This document shows, one piece after another, positions 17,145-25,046 of a stretch of 64,000 nucleotides of DNA. This stretch comes from Vasconcelosia minhoensis LEGE 07310 (lineage in GTDB: Bacteria; Cyanobacteriota; Cyanobacteriia; Phormidesmidales; Phormidesmidaceae): positions 1 to 64,000 of the forward strand of contig NZ_JADEXG010000015.1 in the NCBI RefSeq assembly GCF_015207255.1, read 5' to 3'. Under the pieces are notes generated by a model. The model worked only from the letters and a program-made list of their open reading frames with translations, was not told the DNA's origin and ran no database searches. Every line of letters begins with the position of its first letter. Position 1 is the first letter of the stretch. A program made the translations under genes and the position numbers.

Positions 17145-17578
17145 ACCGCGACGGTGTCTCCGACTTTGGAAAATTGGGTTTCGCCGAAGATGGCGCTGGC
17201 GTGGCGGTAGAATTTGAACTCTAGCAGGTTGTGGAAGGGGTCTTCTAGGAAGAAGGTGCGATGTTCGATGCGGGTGCCTTCGAACCGTAGGCGGGGCTGC
17301 TGGTAGAAGGTCAGGCCGCGTTCCTGAGCCCTTTCTAGCAACGCTTCCCAATCTGACTCTTCCAGAAAGGTAATGCCGAAATGGCGGGGGTAGATGCCGC
17401 GCTGGGGCGTCAGCGGTTCGTGGGTGAGGTGGGCAACCAGCTGATGGCCTTGGAAGTTCAGAATTAGCGAGCCGGGTCCCTGACGCCCGGCTTCGCAGCC
17501 CAGGCCGTCGATGTAGAAGTGCTTGGTGTCTTCAAGGTTGGTAATTGGGAAGGCGGCGTGGAAGATGGTGTTTTGCAT
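17141..17578 (-). CDS. VOC (glyoxalase/dioxygenase fold) protein
   Basis: A 145-residue vicinal-oxygen-chelate protein of two paired beta-alpha-beta units. Visible features are FHAAFPITNLEDTKHFYIDG at the start with the first metal His, HLTHEPL, RHFGITFLEES and the C-terminal DPFHNLLEFKFY, in which the metal-binding Glu is conserved. Cyanobacterial homologues are annotated only as glyoxalase-like, so the substrate is unknown. The gene follows the last Nit1C gene by 19 bp on the same strand and is probably part of that operon, although it is not a core member of the cluster. Its stop region overlaps the convergent hydrolase gene by a few bases. Confidence 0.88.
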   Translation of the reverse strand: MQNTIFHAAFPITNLEDTKHFYIDGLGCEAGRQGPGSLILNFQGHQLVAHLTHEPLTPQRGIYPRHFGITFLEESDWEALLERAQERGLTFYQQPRLRFEGTRIEHRTFFLEDPFHNLLEFKFYRHASAIFGETQFSKVGDTVAV

Positions 17579-17597
17579 CGGTCAGCAGGGACAAAAG

Positions 17598-17888
17598 CTA
17601 CAGGTCTCGAAAGGTCAGTACCTTAACTTTAGCATCGGCAGTTTTTGCAAACTGTTCAGCCGCGGTCTCGATTTTTTGCAGCTGTGCGAGCGCTAGGCTA
17701 CAGGGCATACCGAATTTGGCCTGGACGCGATCGCTAGCAATCCGCAATGACTCGCGCGATCGCGACACAAACTCTGTCAGCGGATAGTCCTGTCCCGGTT
17801 CGAAGTATTTTTTAACGACCAGGGAGGGGGAGTAGCAGGTTTCTTGGGTGCCGTTGGGCCATTGGATTTGGAAGTTGGTTTCGGGCAT
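17598..17888 (-). CDS. MSMEG_0570 family nitrogen starvation response protein
   Basis: A 96-residue protein recognised as the small MSMEG_0570 family member of the Nit1C cluster. Diagnostic text is FQIQWPNGTQETCYSPSLVV, then YPLTEFVSRSRESLRIASDR and QAKFGMPCSLALAQL. The family is known only from this nitrilase cluster, and its molecular function is not established. The length and start match the family. It is separated from the glycosyltransferase gene upstream by about 150 bp of G-rich repeat and is followed by the VOC gene. Expression is likely from the nitrogen-responsive promoter upstream of MSMEG_0572, unless the repeat holds another promoter. Confidence 0.93.
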   Translation of the reverse strand: MPETNFQIQWPNGTQETCYSPSLVVKKYFEPGQDYPLTEFVSRSRESLRIASDRVQAKFGMPCSLALAQLQKIETAAEQFAKTADAKVKVLTFRDL

Positions 17889-18030
17889 GGGGTGGTGGGT
17901 GGTGGGAAGAGTGATGAGGTAATGGGGTGTTCGCGAAGCGTCGCCGTAGGCGTTAGGGGGGGCGTAGGGGCATGGTTACCGTGCCCGTACAGGGATGAAT
18001 GGAGAAAGAGGGAAGAGGGTGGATGGGTGG
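17889..18030. repeat. G-rich low-complexity spacer repeat
   Basis: The spacer consists of GGTGGTGGGTGGTGGGAAGAG-like text, then GAGGTAATGGGGTGTTCGCG, a GTAGGGGCATGG...CGTGCCCGTAC inverted element and GGGAAGAGGGTGGATGGGTG. It shares TGTTCGCGAAGCGTCG-type sequence with 3570-3602. It interrupts the Nit1C operon between the glycosyltransferase and MSMEG_0570 genes. No gene is seen in it. Confidence 0.55.
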
Positions 18031-18035
18031 GGAGT

Positions 18036-19169
18036 TTATTGAGGGAATAGGAGCTGGGTGTAGAGGGTTAGGTGGAGTTGGGCGGTGTCTTGCCAGCGGT
18101 AGCGATCGCGCAGGGAGCGGCTGGCGGTGACCCAGGCGTTTACGGTTTGAGGCTGGGCTAAATTTAGCATTCCTTGGGCGATCTGATCGGTATCGTTAGG
18201 ATCGACCAGGCAGGCGGTTTGGGGTGATAGGTATTCGGTGAAGGGGGTTTGGTTTGCGGTGAGGACGGGCAGGCCAGCCGCGATCGCTTCTAGCACGACC
18301 AGGCCCCAGCCTTCCTTCAGCGACGGAAAGACAAAGCCGGCGGCGGCGTGGTAGAGGGCGGGCAGCTGGGCGTCGGGAATAATGCCGGGGAGAATCAGCG
18401 ATCGCGCATCAATCCCGAGCTCGGCCACCGCGGCAAAAAAATCGGCGCGGTAATCCTCGTAGTCAAACAGCGTGGCCCCACCGGCAATCACCAGCTGAGC
18501 TTGGGGGAGATGTGGCAGAACCTGAGCAAACGCCTGCAGCAGCCGCAGCGAGTTCTTGCGCGGCTCGATGCCGCCGACGGTGAGATAGATTGGCTGGCCC
18601 GTCAGTCCTAGCTCGGCTTTCAAATCAGAAACATTCTCTGGCGGGGCTGAAAAGCGCTGCCAGTCAACGCCGTTGAACACCCGAAAGGGCTGAATTCCAT
18701 AGCGCTGCTCCAGCTCCTTTTGCCAATAGTCGCTAACGCAGAGGCAGCGGTCGGGCAGGCGAATCGATTTCTCCTGACAGTCCTGTAAATAGGGACTCTG
18801 GAATGCCTCGATGTGATGCACCGTGCGGACGAAGTGGGGGAGCTGACCCTGGTCTCTCAGCTGGGCCAGCGCATTGGCGCTGAGGCAGTCCTGTGCATGA
18901 TAGATGTCATAGCGATCGCGATGCTGCTGAAAGTAGCGAACGAACTCCCCAATCCGCTGCTGAATCAAGGCTTCGATACCCTGATCACAGGGACTTGCTG
19001 GAACCAGCGCTACTTTACTCAAGAGAGATCGCCCAAACCCCTGCCCGGTTTTATCGAGGGCAAAAACGCAGGGCTGATGGCCCAAACGATGCAGCGCTTC
19101 TGCCAGCTCCAAGGTATGGATGACGCTGCCGCGAGGTTTGGTAGCGTAAGTGAGTAGAGCAATTTTCAA
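18036..19169 (-). CDS. MSMEG_0565 family glycosyltransferase
   Basis: A 377-residue GT-B glycosyltransferase of family GT4, the MSMEG_0565 member of Nit1C clusters. The N-terminus IALLTYATKPRGSVIHTLEL is typical of the family. The middle carries VRTVHHIEAF and CVSDYWQKEL, and the nucleotide-sugar site is seen in YLTVGGIEPRKNS and PSLKEGWGLVVLEAIAAGLP with the conserved EGWGL...E pattern. It should use a nucleotide-sugar donor; the acceptor is unknown. TTG 19169 is chosen because the frame upstream of it runs through an intergenic inverted repeat (19195-19215) that is not part of the family. It is the sixth gene of the operon. Confidence 0.9.
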   Translation of the reverse strand: MKIALLTYATKPRGSVIHTLELAEALHRLGHQPCVFALDKTGQGFGRSLLSKVALVPASPCDQGIEALIQQRIGEFVRYFQQHRDRYDIYHAQDCLSANALAQLRDQGQLPHFVRTVHHIEAFQSPYLQDCQEKSIRLPDRCLCVSDYWQKELEQRYGIQPFRVFNGVDWQRFSAPPENVSDLKAELGLTGQPIYLTVGGIEPRKNSLRLLQAFAQVLPHLPQAQLVIAGGATLFDYEDYRADFFAAVAELGIDARSLILPGIIPDAQLPALYHAAAGFVFPSLKEGWGLVVLEAIAAGLPVLTANQTPFTEYLSPQTACLVDPNDTDQIAQGMLNLAQPQTVNAWVTASRSLRDRYRWQDTAQLHLTLYTQLLFPQ

Positions 19170-19194
19170 GAAAGCAGCGGAGATAACACCGTAG

Positions 19195-19215
19195 GGGCAG
19201 GTGTCACACCTGCCC
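19195..19215. repeat. Perfect 9-bp inverted repeat inside the Nit1C operon
   Basis: GGGCAGGTG-TCA-CACCTGCCC, embedded in CGTAGGGGCAGGTGTCACAC, the form of a dispersed cyanobacterial palindrome (GTAGGGGCGGGT...ACCCGCCCC). It lies between the AIR-synthase-like stop and the glycosyltransferase start, where it could attenuate or stabilise the mRNA. There is no T run, so it is not a standard terminator. Confidence 0.6.
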
Positions 19216-19232
19216 ATGCAGAAAGTCTGAGG

Positions 19233-20198
19233 TCAGACAGCCATTTGAGTCAAGGGGGTCTGTTCCCAATTCCAAAAGAGGAAAACCTCAGGTGAGCTTT
19301 GGAGATAGATCCGAGAGCCCTCTGTAACAGCGCCGATGGGACAGCAGGTGAGGTGGCTATCCGTAGAAAACAGCGTTTGAACAGCCCGAACATTTTTTGC
19401 CGGGACGCTGAAGAGAAAGCCAAAGCTGGGAAAGCTAGTAAGCCATTTTTGCAAAGGGACATCACTAATCTGGGGAAGCGCTGCTAGATCCAGCACCGCA
19501 CCGCACCGGGAAGTCTCTGCAAGCATCAGCAAAGTTCCCACCAGTCCGCCCATGCTGATATCTTTGCCAGCCCGGCAGAGGCCGGCTTCAGCCAGCTGCG
19601 GCAGCCGGGCGAGGTCGCGGCGCAGCTGTTGCGGGTCGGCCCGGGTCGCAGCGTCCCAAAACGGATAGTCGCCATAGTACTGACCCTGAAGGTCAATCAC
19701 CAGCATTAAAGTGTCTCCTGGCTGAGCATCAAAGCTAGTCATCAGCTTCTCCGCTCGGCCTAAGATAGCGACGGCGAGGTTGCTGTGGGGACTGTGACAG
19801 TTGGTATGTCCCCCCACAATGGGAATGTTATACGCCTGGGAAGCTGCTTTCAGGCCCTGCCAGAGCGGTTCACTAGCTTCTGGAGAGCGGCTCCAGAGGG
19901 CATCGACGACCGCGATCGCGGTTCCGCCCATCGCCGCAATGTCAGAAAGATTGACCATAATGGCGCACCACCCGGCAAACCAGGGGTCTTTTTCAACCAG
20001 CTGGGGCGACATGGCTTCCGCCGCCAGCAGCAGGTAGCCATCCCGGTCGGGAATCGCAGCGCAGTCATCACCTAGCCGAATTGCGGCCCCGCCGGGTAGG
20101 TAAACTTCAGGGGAAAGCGCCCGAGTAGCGGTTTGAATATCCTGCTTGTGCAAAATGCTGAGAGACTGTTGGAGCTGGCAAACGAGTTCCTTCAGCAT
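19233..20198 (-). CDS. Sll0787 family AIR synthase-like protein
   Basis: A 321-residue protein of the PurM/ThiL/HypE (AIR synthase) superfamily, the Sll0787-type member of the nitrilase cluster. The ATP-binding part has RLGDDCAAIPDRDGYLLLA and an MVNLSDIAAMGGTAIAVVDA segment, in which the Asp and AMGG are the superfamily signature. Further on are GGHTNCHSPHSNLAVAILGR and a Gly-rich CRAGKDISMGGLVGTLLML block. Superfamily members make phosphorylated or aminated imidazole-type products from ATP, but the reaction here is not established. Start and length fit the family. It sits ten bases after the GNAT stop, clearly in one operon. Confidence 0.92.
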   Translation of the reverse strand: MLKELVCQLQQSLSILHKQDIQTATRALSPEVYLPGGAAIRLGDDCAAIPDRDGYLLLAAEAMSPQLVEKDPWFAGWCAIMVNLSDIAAMGGTAIAVVDALWSRSPEASEPLWQGLKAASQAYNIPIVGGHTNCHSPHSNLAVAILGRAEKLMTSFDAQPGDTLMLVIDLQGQYYGDYPFWDAATRADPQQLRRDLARLPQLAEAGLCRAGKDISMGGLVGTLLMLAETSRCGAVLDLAALPQISDVPLQKWLTSFPSFGFLFSVPAKNVRAVQTLFSTDSHLTCCPIGAVTEGSRIYLQSSPEVFLFWNWEQTPLTQMAV

Positions 20199-20207
20199 AG
20201 TTCTGAC

Positions 20208-20726
20208 CTAAGCCACAAATTGGCCCGACCGCAGCGGACGCGGCTCGCCGTTGGGCGGATAGCAGGCGAGGTCGGCTTCCATCAGGTGATGGGGCCGCTG
20301 GCAAATGTCTATCTCTGCCAGGCTGCACCAGTGCAGTCGGCGGAAAAATCGCACGTTCTGAGCCTGGACTGTGGCTAAAAAGCGATCGCACCCCCACTGG
20401 TTTGCCGTTGTCACTGCTTTCTGGATCAAACCACGACCGACTCGCCCGCCCTGCCGAAAGTCAGGGTGGACGCCGAGCCGCCCGCCGTACCACAGCCGGG
20501 GTTTACGCTCGTAGATACGGACAATGCCGACGATGCGCTCAGTGTTTGTTTGATCAGTGTTTGTTTGATGTGAGACTGCAACAATCGGATAGGCCGTCGC
20601 GTCGGTTGCATCGCGATCGTCTTCAAACAGCTGTTGTTCCTGACAGAAAATCTCCTGACGAAGCTGGTAGTAGGCGGCGATTTCGCGGTCGGTTTGGGCG
20701 AGTTTTAAGGTGGGGCGTGGGGGCAT
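20208..20726 (-). CDS. MSMEG_0567/Sll0786 family N-acetyltransferase (GNAT)
   Basis: A 172-residue acetyltransferase of the GNAT fold, the Sll0786-type member of Nit1C clusters. N-terminal YYQLRQEIFCQEQQLFEDDR is typical of the family. The acetyl-CoA loop is seen as GRLGVHPDFRQGGRVGRGLI around residues 100-118, matching the R/Q-x-x-G-x-G/A motif. The C-terminus reads FFRRLHWCSLAEIDICQRPH. It should transfer an acetyl group from acetyl-CoA to an amine, but the substrate is unknown. It is 26 bp after the radical SAM gene and ten bp before the AIR-synthase-like gene, so translation is probably coupled through the operon. Confidence 0.9.
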   Translation of the reverse strand: MPPRPTLKLAQTDREIAAYYQLRQEIFCQEQQLFEDDRDATDATAYPIVAVSHQTNTDQTNTERIVGIVRIYERKPRLWYGGRLGVHPDFRQGGRVGRGLIQKAVTTANQWGCDRFLATVQAQNVRFFRRLHWCSLAEIDICQRPHHLMEADLACYPPNGEPRPLRSGQFVA

Positions 20727-20751
20727 GGGTAGAGAGTAAAGAGAAGGAGGG

Positions 20752-21837
20752 TTATTCGAAGGTTGAGAGGGCTGAGCAGGCCCCGCATTTGGCGCAGCCT
20801 GCTTTCATGTCAGAGGAGCGTAGGCCGCGGCGGCGCAGTTTTTCGCCAATGACCTGGTAGAGGTCGAACATGAAGTCGCTGCTGGGCGGGGCGTGCTGGG
20901 CTAGGGGGGTGCCGCTGACGGGGACGAAGGGAACGACAAAGGGATAGACGCCGAGGTCGATCAGGCGATCGCAGGCGGTGAGCAGGCTGGCTTTGCTGTC
21001 GCCGAGGCCCGCTAGCAGATAGGTGCTTACCTGACCCCAGCCAAAGACTTTCACCGCCGCCGCAAAGGCTTCGTAGTAGTAGCTCACGGGCACTTTGGCC
21101 TTACCTGGCATAATCCGCTGGCGCACGGCGGGCTCGACGGCCTCCAGATGCATACCCAGGCTGTCTACTCCAGCAGTCCGCAGCCGCTCCAACCAAACAA
21201 AGTCATTGGGCGGCTCACACTGGGCCTGGATCGGCAGATTGACTCGGGCCTTGACGGCGCGGGCGCAGTCGCTCAGGTAGGCCGCACCGCGGTCGGTGAG
21301 ATTAGGGGTGCCGGTGGTCATGATTAAATGCTCGACCCCATCCAGGCGGACAGCGGCTTCGGCCACTTCTGCTAGCTGCTCTGGTCGCTTGCGAGCGAGA
21401 GTGCGACCGGCGGCTAGGGACTGTCCAATGGCGCAGAACTGGCAGGCGGTCTGGCGATTGTCGTAGCGAATGCAGGTTTGCAATACCGTCGTCGCCAGCA
21501 CGTTGTGGCTGTGCAGCAGGGCAATCTTCCAGTAGGGGGTGCCGTCAGCGGTGGTGAGCTGGTAGAACTGGGGCTGGGCAGGGAAGTCTACCGGCGCGAT
21601 CGCGCTACCATCCCGTTCCAGCCAGGTCTGAGAAGTCTGATCATTCGCTTGCAAACCGTAGGGCGACCGGGCTGCGCCTTCTGTAAAGACCGGCACCATC
21701 ACCGTAGTCTGGCCTACCCGCACGGCCTTGTGGTCAGAGGGACCGGCCCCGCCTTTGCGACCGGCTGCCCCGACCGGGTCGGGGCTGAGCTGGAGTCCTT
21801 GGGATTGGAGTTCGGTGATCAGCCGTTGGTGGTTCAT
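20752..21837 (-). CDS. MSMEG_0568 family radical SAM protein
   Basis: A 361-residue radical SAM enzyme of the MSMEG_0568/Sll0785 family. The [4Fe-4S] motif is [17 protein letters not shown] near residues 132-148; the Cys spacing is long (C-x9-C-x2-C), as in this family, not the textbook CxxxCxx[15 protein letters not shown] segment, the EPPNDF strand and a [15 protein letters not shown] stretch follow. The tail is Cys-rich ([13 protein letters not shown]), suggesting another metal site. The reaction is unknown. The ATG overlaps the TGA of the nitrilase gene (ATGA), a sign of translational coupling. Confidence 0.93.
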   Translation of the reverse strand: MNHQRLITELQSQGLQLSPDPVGAAGRKGGAGPSDHKAVRVGQTTVMVPVFTEGAARSPYGLQANDQTSQTWLERDGSAIAPVDFPAQPQFYQLTTADGTPYWKIALLHSHNVLATTVLQTCIRYDNRQTACQFCAIGQSLAAGRTLARKRPEQLAEVAEAAVRLDGVEHLIMTTGTPNLTDRGAAYLSDCARAVKARVNLPIQAQCEPPNDFVWLERLRTAGVDSLGMHLEAVEPAVRQRIMPGKAKVPVSYYYEAFAAAVKVFGWGQVSTYLLAGLGDSKASLLTACDRLIDLGVYPFVVPFVPVSGTPLAQHAPPSSDFMFDLYQVIGEKLRRRGLRSSDMKAGCAKCGACSALSTFE

Positions 21838-22862
21838 GTTGGCGTTGGCGAAAAATTAGCGATCGCGTCGGTGCCGTTAGCCAGCGCTTCGAGCGGCTCT
21901 GACGGCGCGGGCAGATCGGTCGGCTCCGGTTCGCTCTGGGAAAAGCCAGAGTAGGCTTTGGCATTTAGCCGCAGCTGGAGCAGGTCGGGGCGAGCATAGT
22001 GGCCGACGGCATCCATCATTCGCTTGCGCTTGGTGATTAAGGAGAAGTCGAGATCGGCGATCGCGATGCCCTCACCCTCCGTAATCGGGTCGCACAGCGG
22101 CACGCCTTCGGGGCTGATGATGGCGGTGTAGCAGCCGCCCTTCAGCACCTTTTGCAGCGGCTCGCTGGGAGCGATCTGCTCGACCTGCTCGGGCGTCAGC
22201 CAGCCAGTGGCGTTGACCACAAAGCAGCCCGCCTCCAGCGCATGATGCCGCACCGTCACTTCAGTCTGGTCGGCAAAAATCTGACCCACCATCGAGCCGG
22301 GGAACTGGGCACAGTGAATCTGCTCATGCTGGGCCATCAGGCTATAGCGAGCGAGCGGATTGTAATGCTCCCAGCAGGCCAGCGCTCCCACCTGCCCCAC
22401 CGCCGTCTCAACGACCTTGAGCCCGGCCCCGTCCCCCTGACCCCAGACCATACGCTCGTGAAAGGTGGGCGTAATTTTTCGCCGCTTCAGCAGTAATGTT
22501 CCATCGGCATCGAAGATCAGCTGACTGTTGTAAAGTGAGCCGTTGGCCCGCTCATTCACCCCCAGCACAACTACCAGCTGAAACGATTTTGCCGCCCGAC
22601 TGACGGCTTCAGTGGCAGGGCTGGGCACTTCTACCGCCTGTTCGTAAAGCTGCATGTGGGCTTTACCCATCAGTACCGGCGGCATCACAAATGAGAAATA
22701 GGGATAGTAGGGTACAAGCGTTTCTGGAAAAACAACCAGTTCTGCACCCTGATTAACGGCGTCTGCGATCGCGTCTAATACCTTTTCCAGCGTTCCTTCC
22801 CGGCTGTAGAGCACAGGCGAAATCTGCACGGCAGCGGCGCGAACGGTGCGGCTATAGTCCAT
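21834..22862 (-). CDS. Nit6803-type nitrilase (Nit1C)
   Basis: A 342-residue nitrilase that hydrolyses organic nitriles to carboxylic acids and ammonia, cytosolic. The Glu-Lys-Cys triad is visible: [17 protein letters not shown] near residue 45 (Glu), [17 protein letters not shown] near 130 (Lys) and [17 protein letters not shown] near 165 (Cys). The closest recognisable relative is Synechocystis Nit6803 (Sll0784). In Pseudomonas, Nit1C clusters have been linked to cyanide assimilation. ATG 22862 overlaps the MSMEG_0572 stop as TAATG; a TTG twelve bases upstream is less likely. The C-terminal 40 residues after the core are Pro/Glu rich and look unstructured. Confidence 0.95.
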   Translation of the reverse strand: MDYSRTVRAAAVQISPVLYSREGTLEKVLDAIADAVNQGAELVVFPETLVPYYPYFSFVMPPVLMGKAHMQLYEQAVEVPSPATEAVSRAAKSFQLVVVLGVNERANGSLYNSQLIFDADGTLLLKRRKITPTFHERMVWGQGDGAGLKVVETAVGQVGALACWEHYNPLARYSLMAQHEQIHCAQFPGSMVGQIFADQTEVTVRHHALEAGCFVVNATGWLTPEQVEQIAPSEPLQKVLKGGCYTAIISPEGVPLCDPITEGEGIAIADLDFSLITKRKRMMDAVGHYARPDLLQLRLNAKAYSGFSQSEPEPTDLPAPSEPLEALANGTDAIANFSPTPT

Positions 22863-23344
22863 TACATCGTCCAAGTATCTAAAATAAAGGCCCCTTCTTT
22901 GCGATGCACCAGCACAATATCCAGCACGTCTAGCGGGCTAATCGGGGTAATCCCAGGGATTAAAGAAGGCTCACCATGACCGTACAGGGCCTGGAGCGCA
23001 AAGCGGCAGGCATAGACTTTACCGCCCTCTTCCATAATTTTGACCAGCTGATTGTTGAGCGCCAGATGGCCAGGGAAGGCCTCATCAGCCAGCTTAGGGA
23101 AGCCCCGCTGGACACCCAAGGTGACGCCCGGACCGTAGAGCAAAACCGAAGTCTCAAAGCCCTTACGAATCAGCCGAGTGGCCTGGAGCAGGTTCACTAG
23201 ACCGATAGAGCCTTCAAAGGCAACCGTATGAAAGGTGACCAGCGCTTTCTCTCCCGGCTCGGCCTGTACGTCAGGAAAGACTTTATCCTCGTAATCAACA
23301 AAAAAGTCGCCGGCTTTGTGCGCGGGAGCAGTTACTTCAGGCAT
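22862..23344 (-). CDS. MSMEG_0572/Sll0783 family nitrogen starvation response protein
   Basis: A 160-residue protein of the Sll0783 family, first gene of the nitrilase operon. Diagnostic segments are [59 protein letters not shown] and [20 protein letters not shown]. The fold recalls DsrE-like sulfur-relay proteins (inference). In Synechocystis, Sll0783 is strongly induced by nitrogen starvation and is needed for polyhydroxybutyrate accumulation. The start is ATG 23344, 10 bp after GAGGA; a TTG two codons upstream is less likely. A -10 box and NtcA site lie directly upstream. Confidence 0.94.
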   Translation of the reverse strand: MPEVTAPAHKAGDFFVDYEDKVFPDVQAEPGEKALVTFHTVAFEGSIGLVNLLQATRLIRKGFETSVLLYGPGVTLGVQRGFPKLADEAFPGHLALNNQLVKIMEEGGKVYACRFALQALYGHGEPSLIPGITPISPLDVLDIVLVHRKEGAFILDTWTM

Positions 23345-23371
23345 CTTCAATAGGTCCTCGAATTTGTTCGC

Positions 23372-23377
23372 AGCTTA
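23372..23377 (-). promoter_or_regulatory. -10 box of the Nit1C operon
   Basis: TAAGCT on the minus strand fits the TA-N3-T form and starts 22 bases after the NtcA box, the spacing of NtcA-activated class II promoters. Transcription should start near 23365, giving a leader of about 20 nt that contains the GAGGA ribosome-binding site of MSMEG_0572. Confidence 0.7.
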
Positions 23378-23399
23378 AAAGGTCTAAATCGGGAGCTCG

Positions 23400-23413
23400 G
23401 TAGTTGTTGCTAC
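23400..23413. promoter_or_regulatory. NtcA-binding site (GTA-N8-TAC)
   Basis: GTAGTTGTTGCTAC is a perfect NtcA consensus box. On the minus strand it is followed after exactly 22 bases by TAAGCT, so NtcA should activate the nitrilase operon when combined nitrogen is scarce. This agrees with the known induction of the Synechocystis homologue. On the plus strand, towards the oxidoreductase gene, no TA-N3-T box sits at the same distance. Confidence 0.8.
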
Positions 23414-23473
23414 AAACTAAACGGATCTAGTCGTTGAGACAGGTGAACAAAGCGAAAACAAAAAATTCTGGGC

Positions 23474-23501
23474 TTGACCTGTCCAAAAGGACAGGTATTA
23501 T
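23474..23501 (+). promoter_or_regulatory. Promoter with palindromic operator for the flavin oxidoreductase
   Basis: TTGACC (23474-23479) and TATTAT (23496-23501), 16 bases apart, form a good sigma-70 promoter pointing to the MSMEG_0569 gene. A perfect 8-bp palindrome, ACCTGTCC-AAAA-GGACAGGT (23477-23496), overlaps the -35 box, fills the spacer and touches the -10. A protein bound there would block RNA polymerase, so it is a candidate repressor operator. A leader of about 130 nt follows. Confidence 0.55.
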
Positions 23502-23636
23502 CCAGCAGCTGCGGGGGTTACCCAGCCCGCAGCCTGTCTATAGGGTTAAACCTGAGGATTCCGTAGCACAGACAACAAGAATTCACCGCCGCTACTTTTA
23601 TCGTTGGGAAAAGTGGACAAGACAGCCAACCCATTT

Positions 23637-24917
23637 ATGCCCGAATATTCACCGGTAATTATCATTGGCGGCGGCCAGGCCGGGCTGTCTATGAGCTACT
23701 GTCTGAAGCAAAAGGGGATAGAACATATCGTTTTTGAAAAAAACAAAATTGGCTACGCCTGGCAAGAGCAGCGCTGGGACACGTTTTGTCTGGTCACGCC
23801 AAACTGGCAATGTCAGCTGCCAGGGTTCCCCTATCCAGGTGAGCGACCCCACGGGTTTATGCCCAAAGACAAGATTGTTCGGTACCTGCAAGACTACGTC
23901 GATTTCTTTCAACCCCCGCTTCACGAAGGAATTGAGGTCTTTAAGGTTTGCCGCAGCGACACAGGCGGGTTTGAGCTGGAGACGACCCAGGGAGGCTACC
24001 GGGCTGACCAGGTGGTAATTGCCGCTGGCGGCTACCATCGGCCTAAGATTCCCGCGATCGCGCAGCGCCTGCCCGAGCACATCGTCCAGCTGCACTCATC
24101 CACCTATAAAAATCCCGAATCGCTGCCGGACCAGCCCATCCTAGTCGTAGGCACCGGACAGTCGGGCTGTCAGATTGCCGAAGACCTGCATCTGGCAGGC
24201 AAGCAGGTGCATCTGTGCGTGGGTAGCGCGCCGCGATCGCCCCGCCGCTACCGAGGCAAAGACGTGGTCGATTGGCTCGACCAGATGGGCTACTACGACA
24301 TTCCCATCGACGAGCATCCGCAAAAAGAAACCGTTCGCCACAAGACCAATCACTATCTGACCGGACGCGACGGCGGCCATGAGATTGACCTGCGCCAGTT
24401 TGCTCTGGAGGGAATGCAGCTCTACGGTCGGTTGGACAATATCAGCAGCGGCCATCTGGAGTTTCAGAACAACCTCAAAGAGAACCTGGATCACGCCGAC
24501 GAGGTGGCTGAGAGCATCAAGCAGACGATTGACGAATTTATCGCAAAAAATCAGCTCCAGGCCCCCACCGAGCCGCCCTACGAGCCGGTTTGGCAGCCCG
24601 AGAGTGAAATCCCCAAGCTCAACTGTGAACGGGCTCAGATCGGCGCAGTGATCTGGTCAATTGGCTATGGCATCGACTTCAGCTGGATAGATATTCCCAT
24701 CTTCAACGGCGATGGCTACCCCGGTCACCATCGCGGCGTCACTAACGTTCAGGGACTTTACTTTCTCGGCCTCCCCTGGCTCTACACCTGGGGCTCAGGC
24801 CGCTTCTCCGGCATTGCCCAAGATGCCAGCTACCTGTGTGACCAAATCGCCCAGCAGGCGAAAACCTTCCACCCCAATCCCACCCGTCAGCTCAACGAAG
24901 TCGCCATCGGCTCCTAG
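23637..24917 (+). CDS. MSMEG_0569 family flavin-dependent oxidoreductase
   Basis: A 426-residue flavin monooxygenase-like protein, the MSMEG_0569 member of the nitrilase cluster. The FAD-binding Rossmann motif is PVIIIGGGQAGLSMSYCLKQ at residues 6-25, followed by WDTFCLVTPNWQCQLPGF. The NADPH site is ILVVGTGQSGCQIAEDL near 168-184, and the C-terminal GLYFLGLPWLYTWGSGRFSG block completes the FAD site. The substrate is unknown. In the cluster it may oxidise a precursor to the nitrile or its product (inference). ATG 23637 starts just before the Rossmann strand; a TTG 11 codons upstream is less likely. It is divergent from the operon. Confidence 0.93.
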   Translation: MPEYSPVIIIGGGQAGLSMSYCLKQKGIEHIVFEKNKIGYAWQEQRWDTFCLVTPNWQCQLPGFPYPGERPHGFMPKDKIVRYLQDYVDFFQPPLHEGIEVFKVCRSDTGGFELETTQGGYRADQVVIAAGGYHRPKIPAIAQRLPEHIVQLHSSTYKNPESLPDQPILVVGTGQSGCQIAEDLHLAGKQVHLCVGSAPRSPRRYRGKDVVDWLDQMGYYDIPIDEHPQKETVRHKTNHYLTGRDGGHEIDLRQFALEGMQLYGRLDNISSGHLEFQNNLKENLDHADEVAESIKQTIDEFIAKNQLQAPTEPPYEPVWQPESEIPKLNCERAQIGAVIWSIGYGIDFSWIDIPIFNGDGYPGHHRGVTNVQGLYFLGLPWLYTWGSGRFSGIAQDASYLCDQIAQQAKTFHPNPTRQLNEVAIGS

Positions 24918-24980
24918 CCTCCCAACTTCACATCACCCCCAACCCCTACCGCAAAACTTCACGAACCCTCTTCCCTCTTC

Positions 24981-25046
24981 CCTCTCCACTCTTCTCCTAG
25001 CTACCCACTACCCACTACCCCACTACCTCACTACCCCATCACCCCA
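24981..25046. repeat. C-rich tandem-like repeat (CACTACCC units)
   Basis: Runs of CACTACCC, CACTACCTCACTACCCCATC and CCCATCACTCCATCACCC fill the convergent spacer between the oxidoreductase and GAF-LuxR genes. This is the complementary-strand form of the G-rich spacer repeats at 3496-3602, 17889-18030 and 63360-63420. The units are variable and are too short and irregular for a CRISPR array. Confidence 0.6.

Noticed and set aside
19170-19217. 16-residue extension of the glycosyltransferase
   Set aside because: It translates the intergenic inverted repeat 19195-19215, and homologues begin at the IALLTY strand.
23434-23658. 74-codon frame upstream of the flavin oxidoreductase
   Set aside because: It covers the promoter with the palindrome and overlaps the true gene start. 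It shows no protein features.
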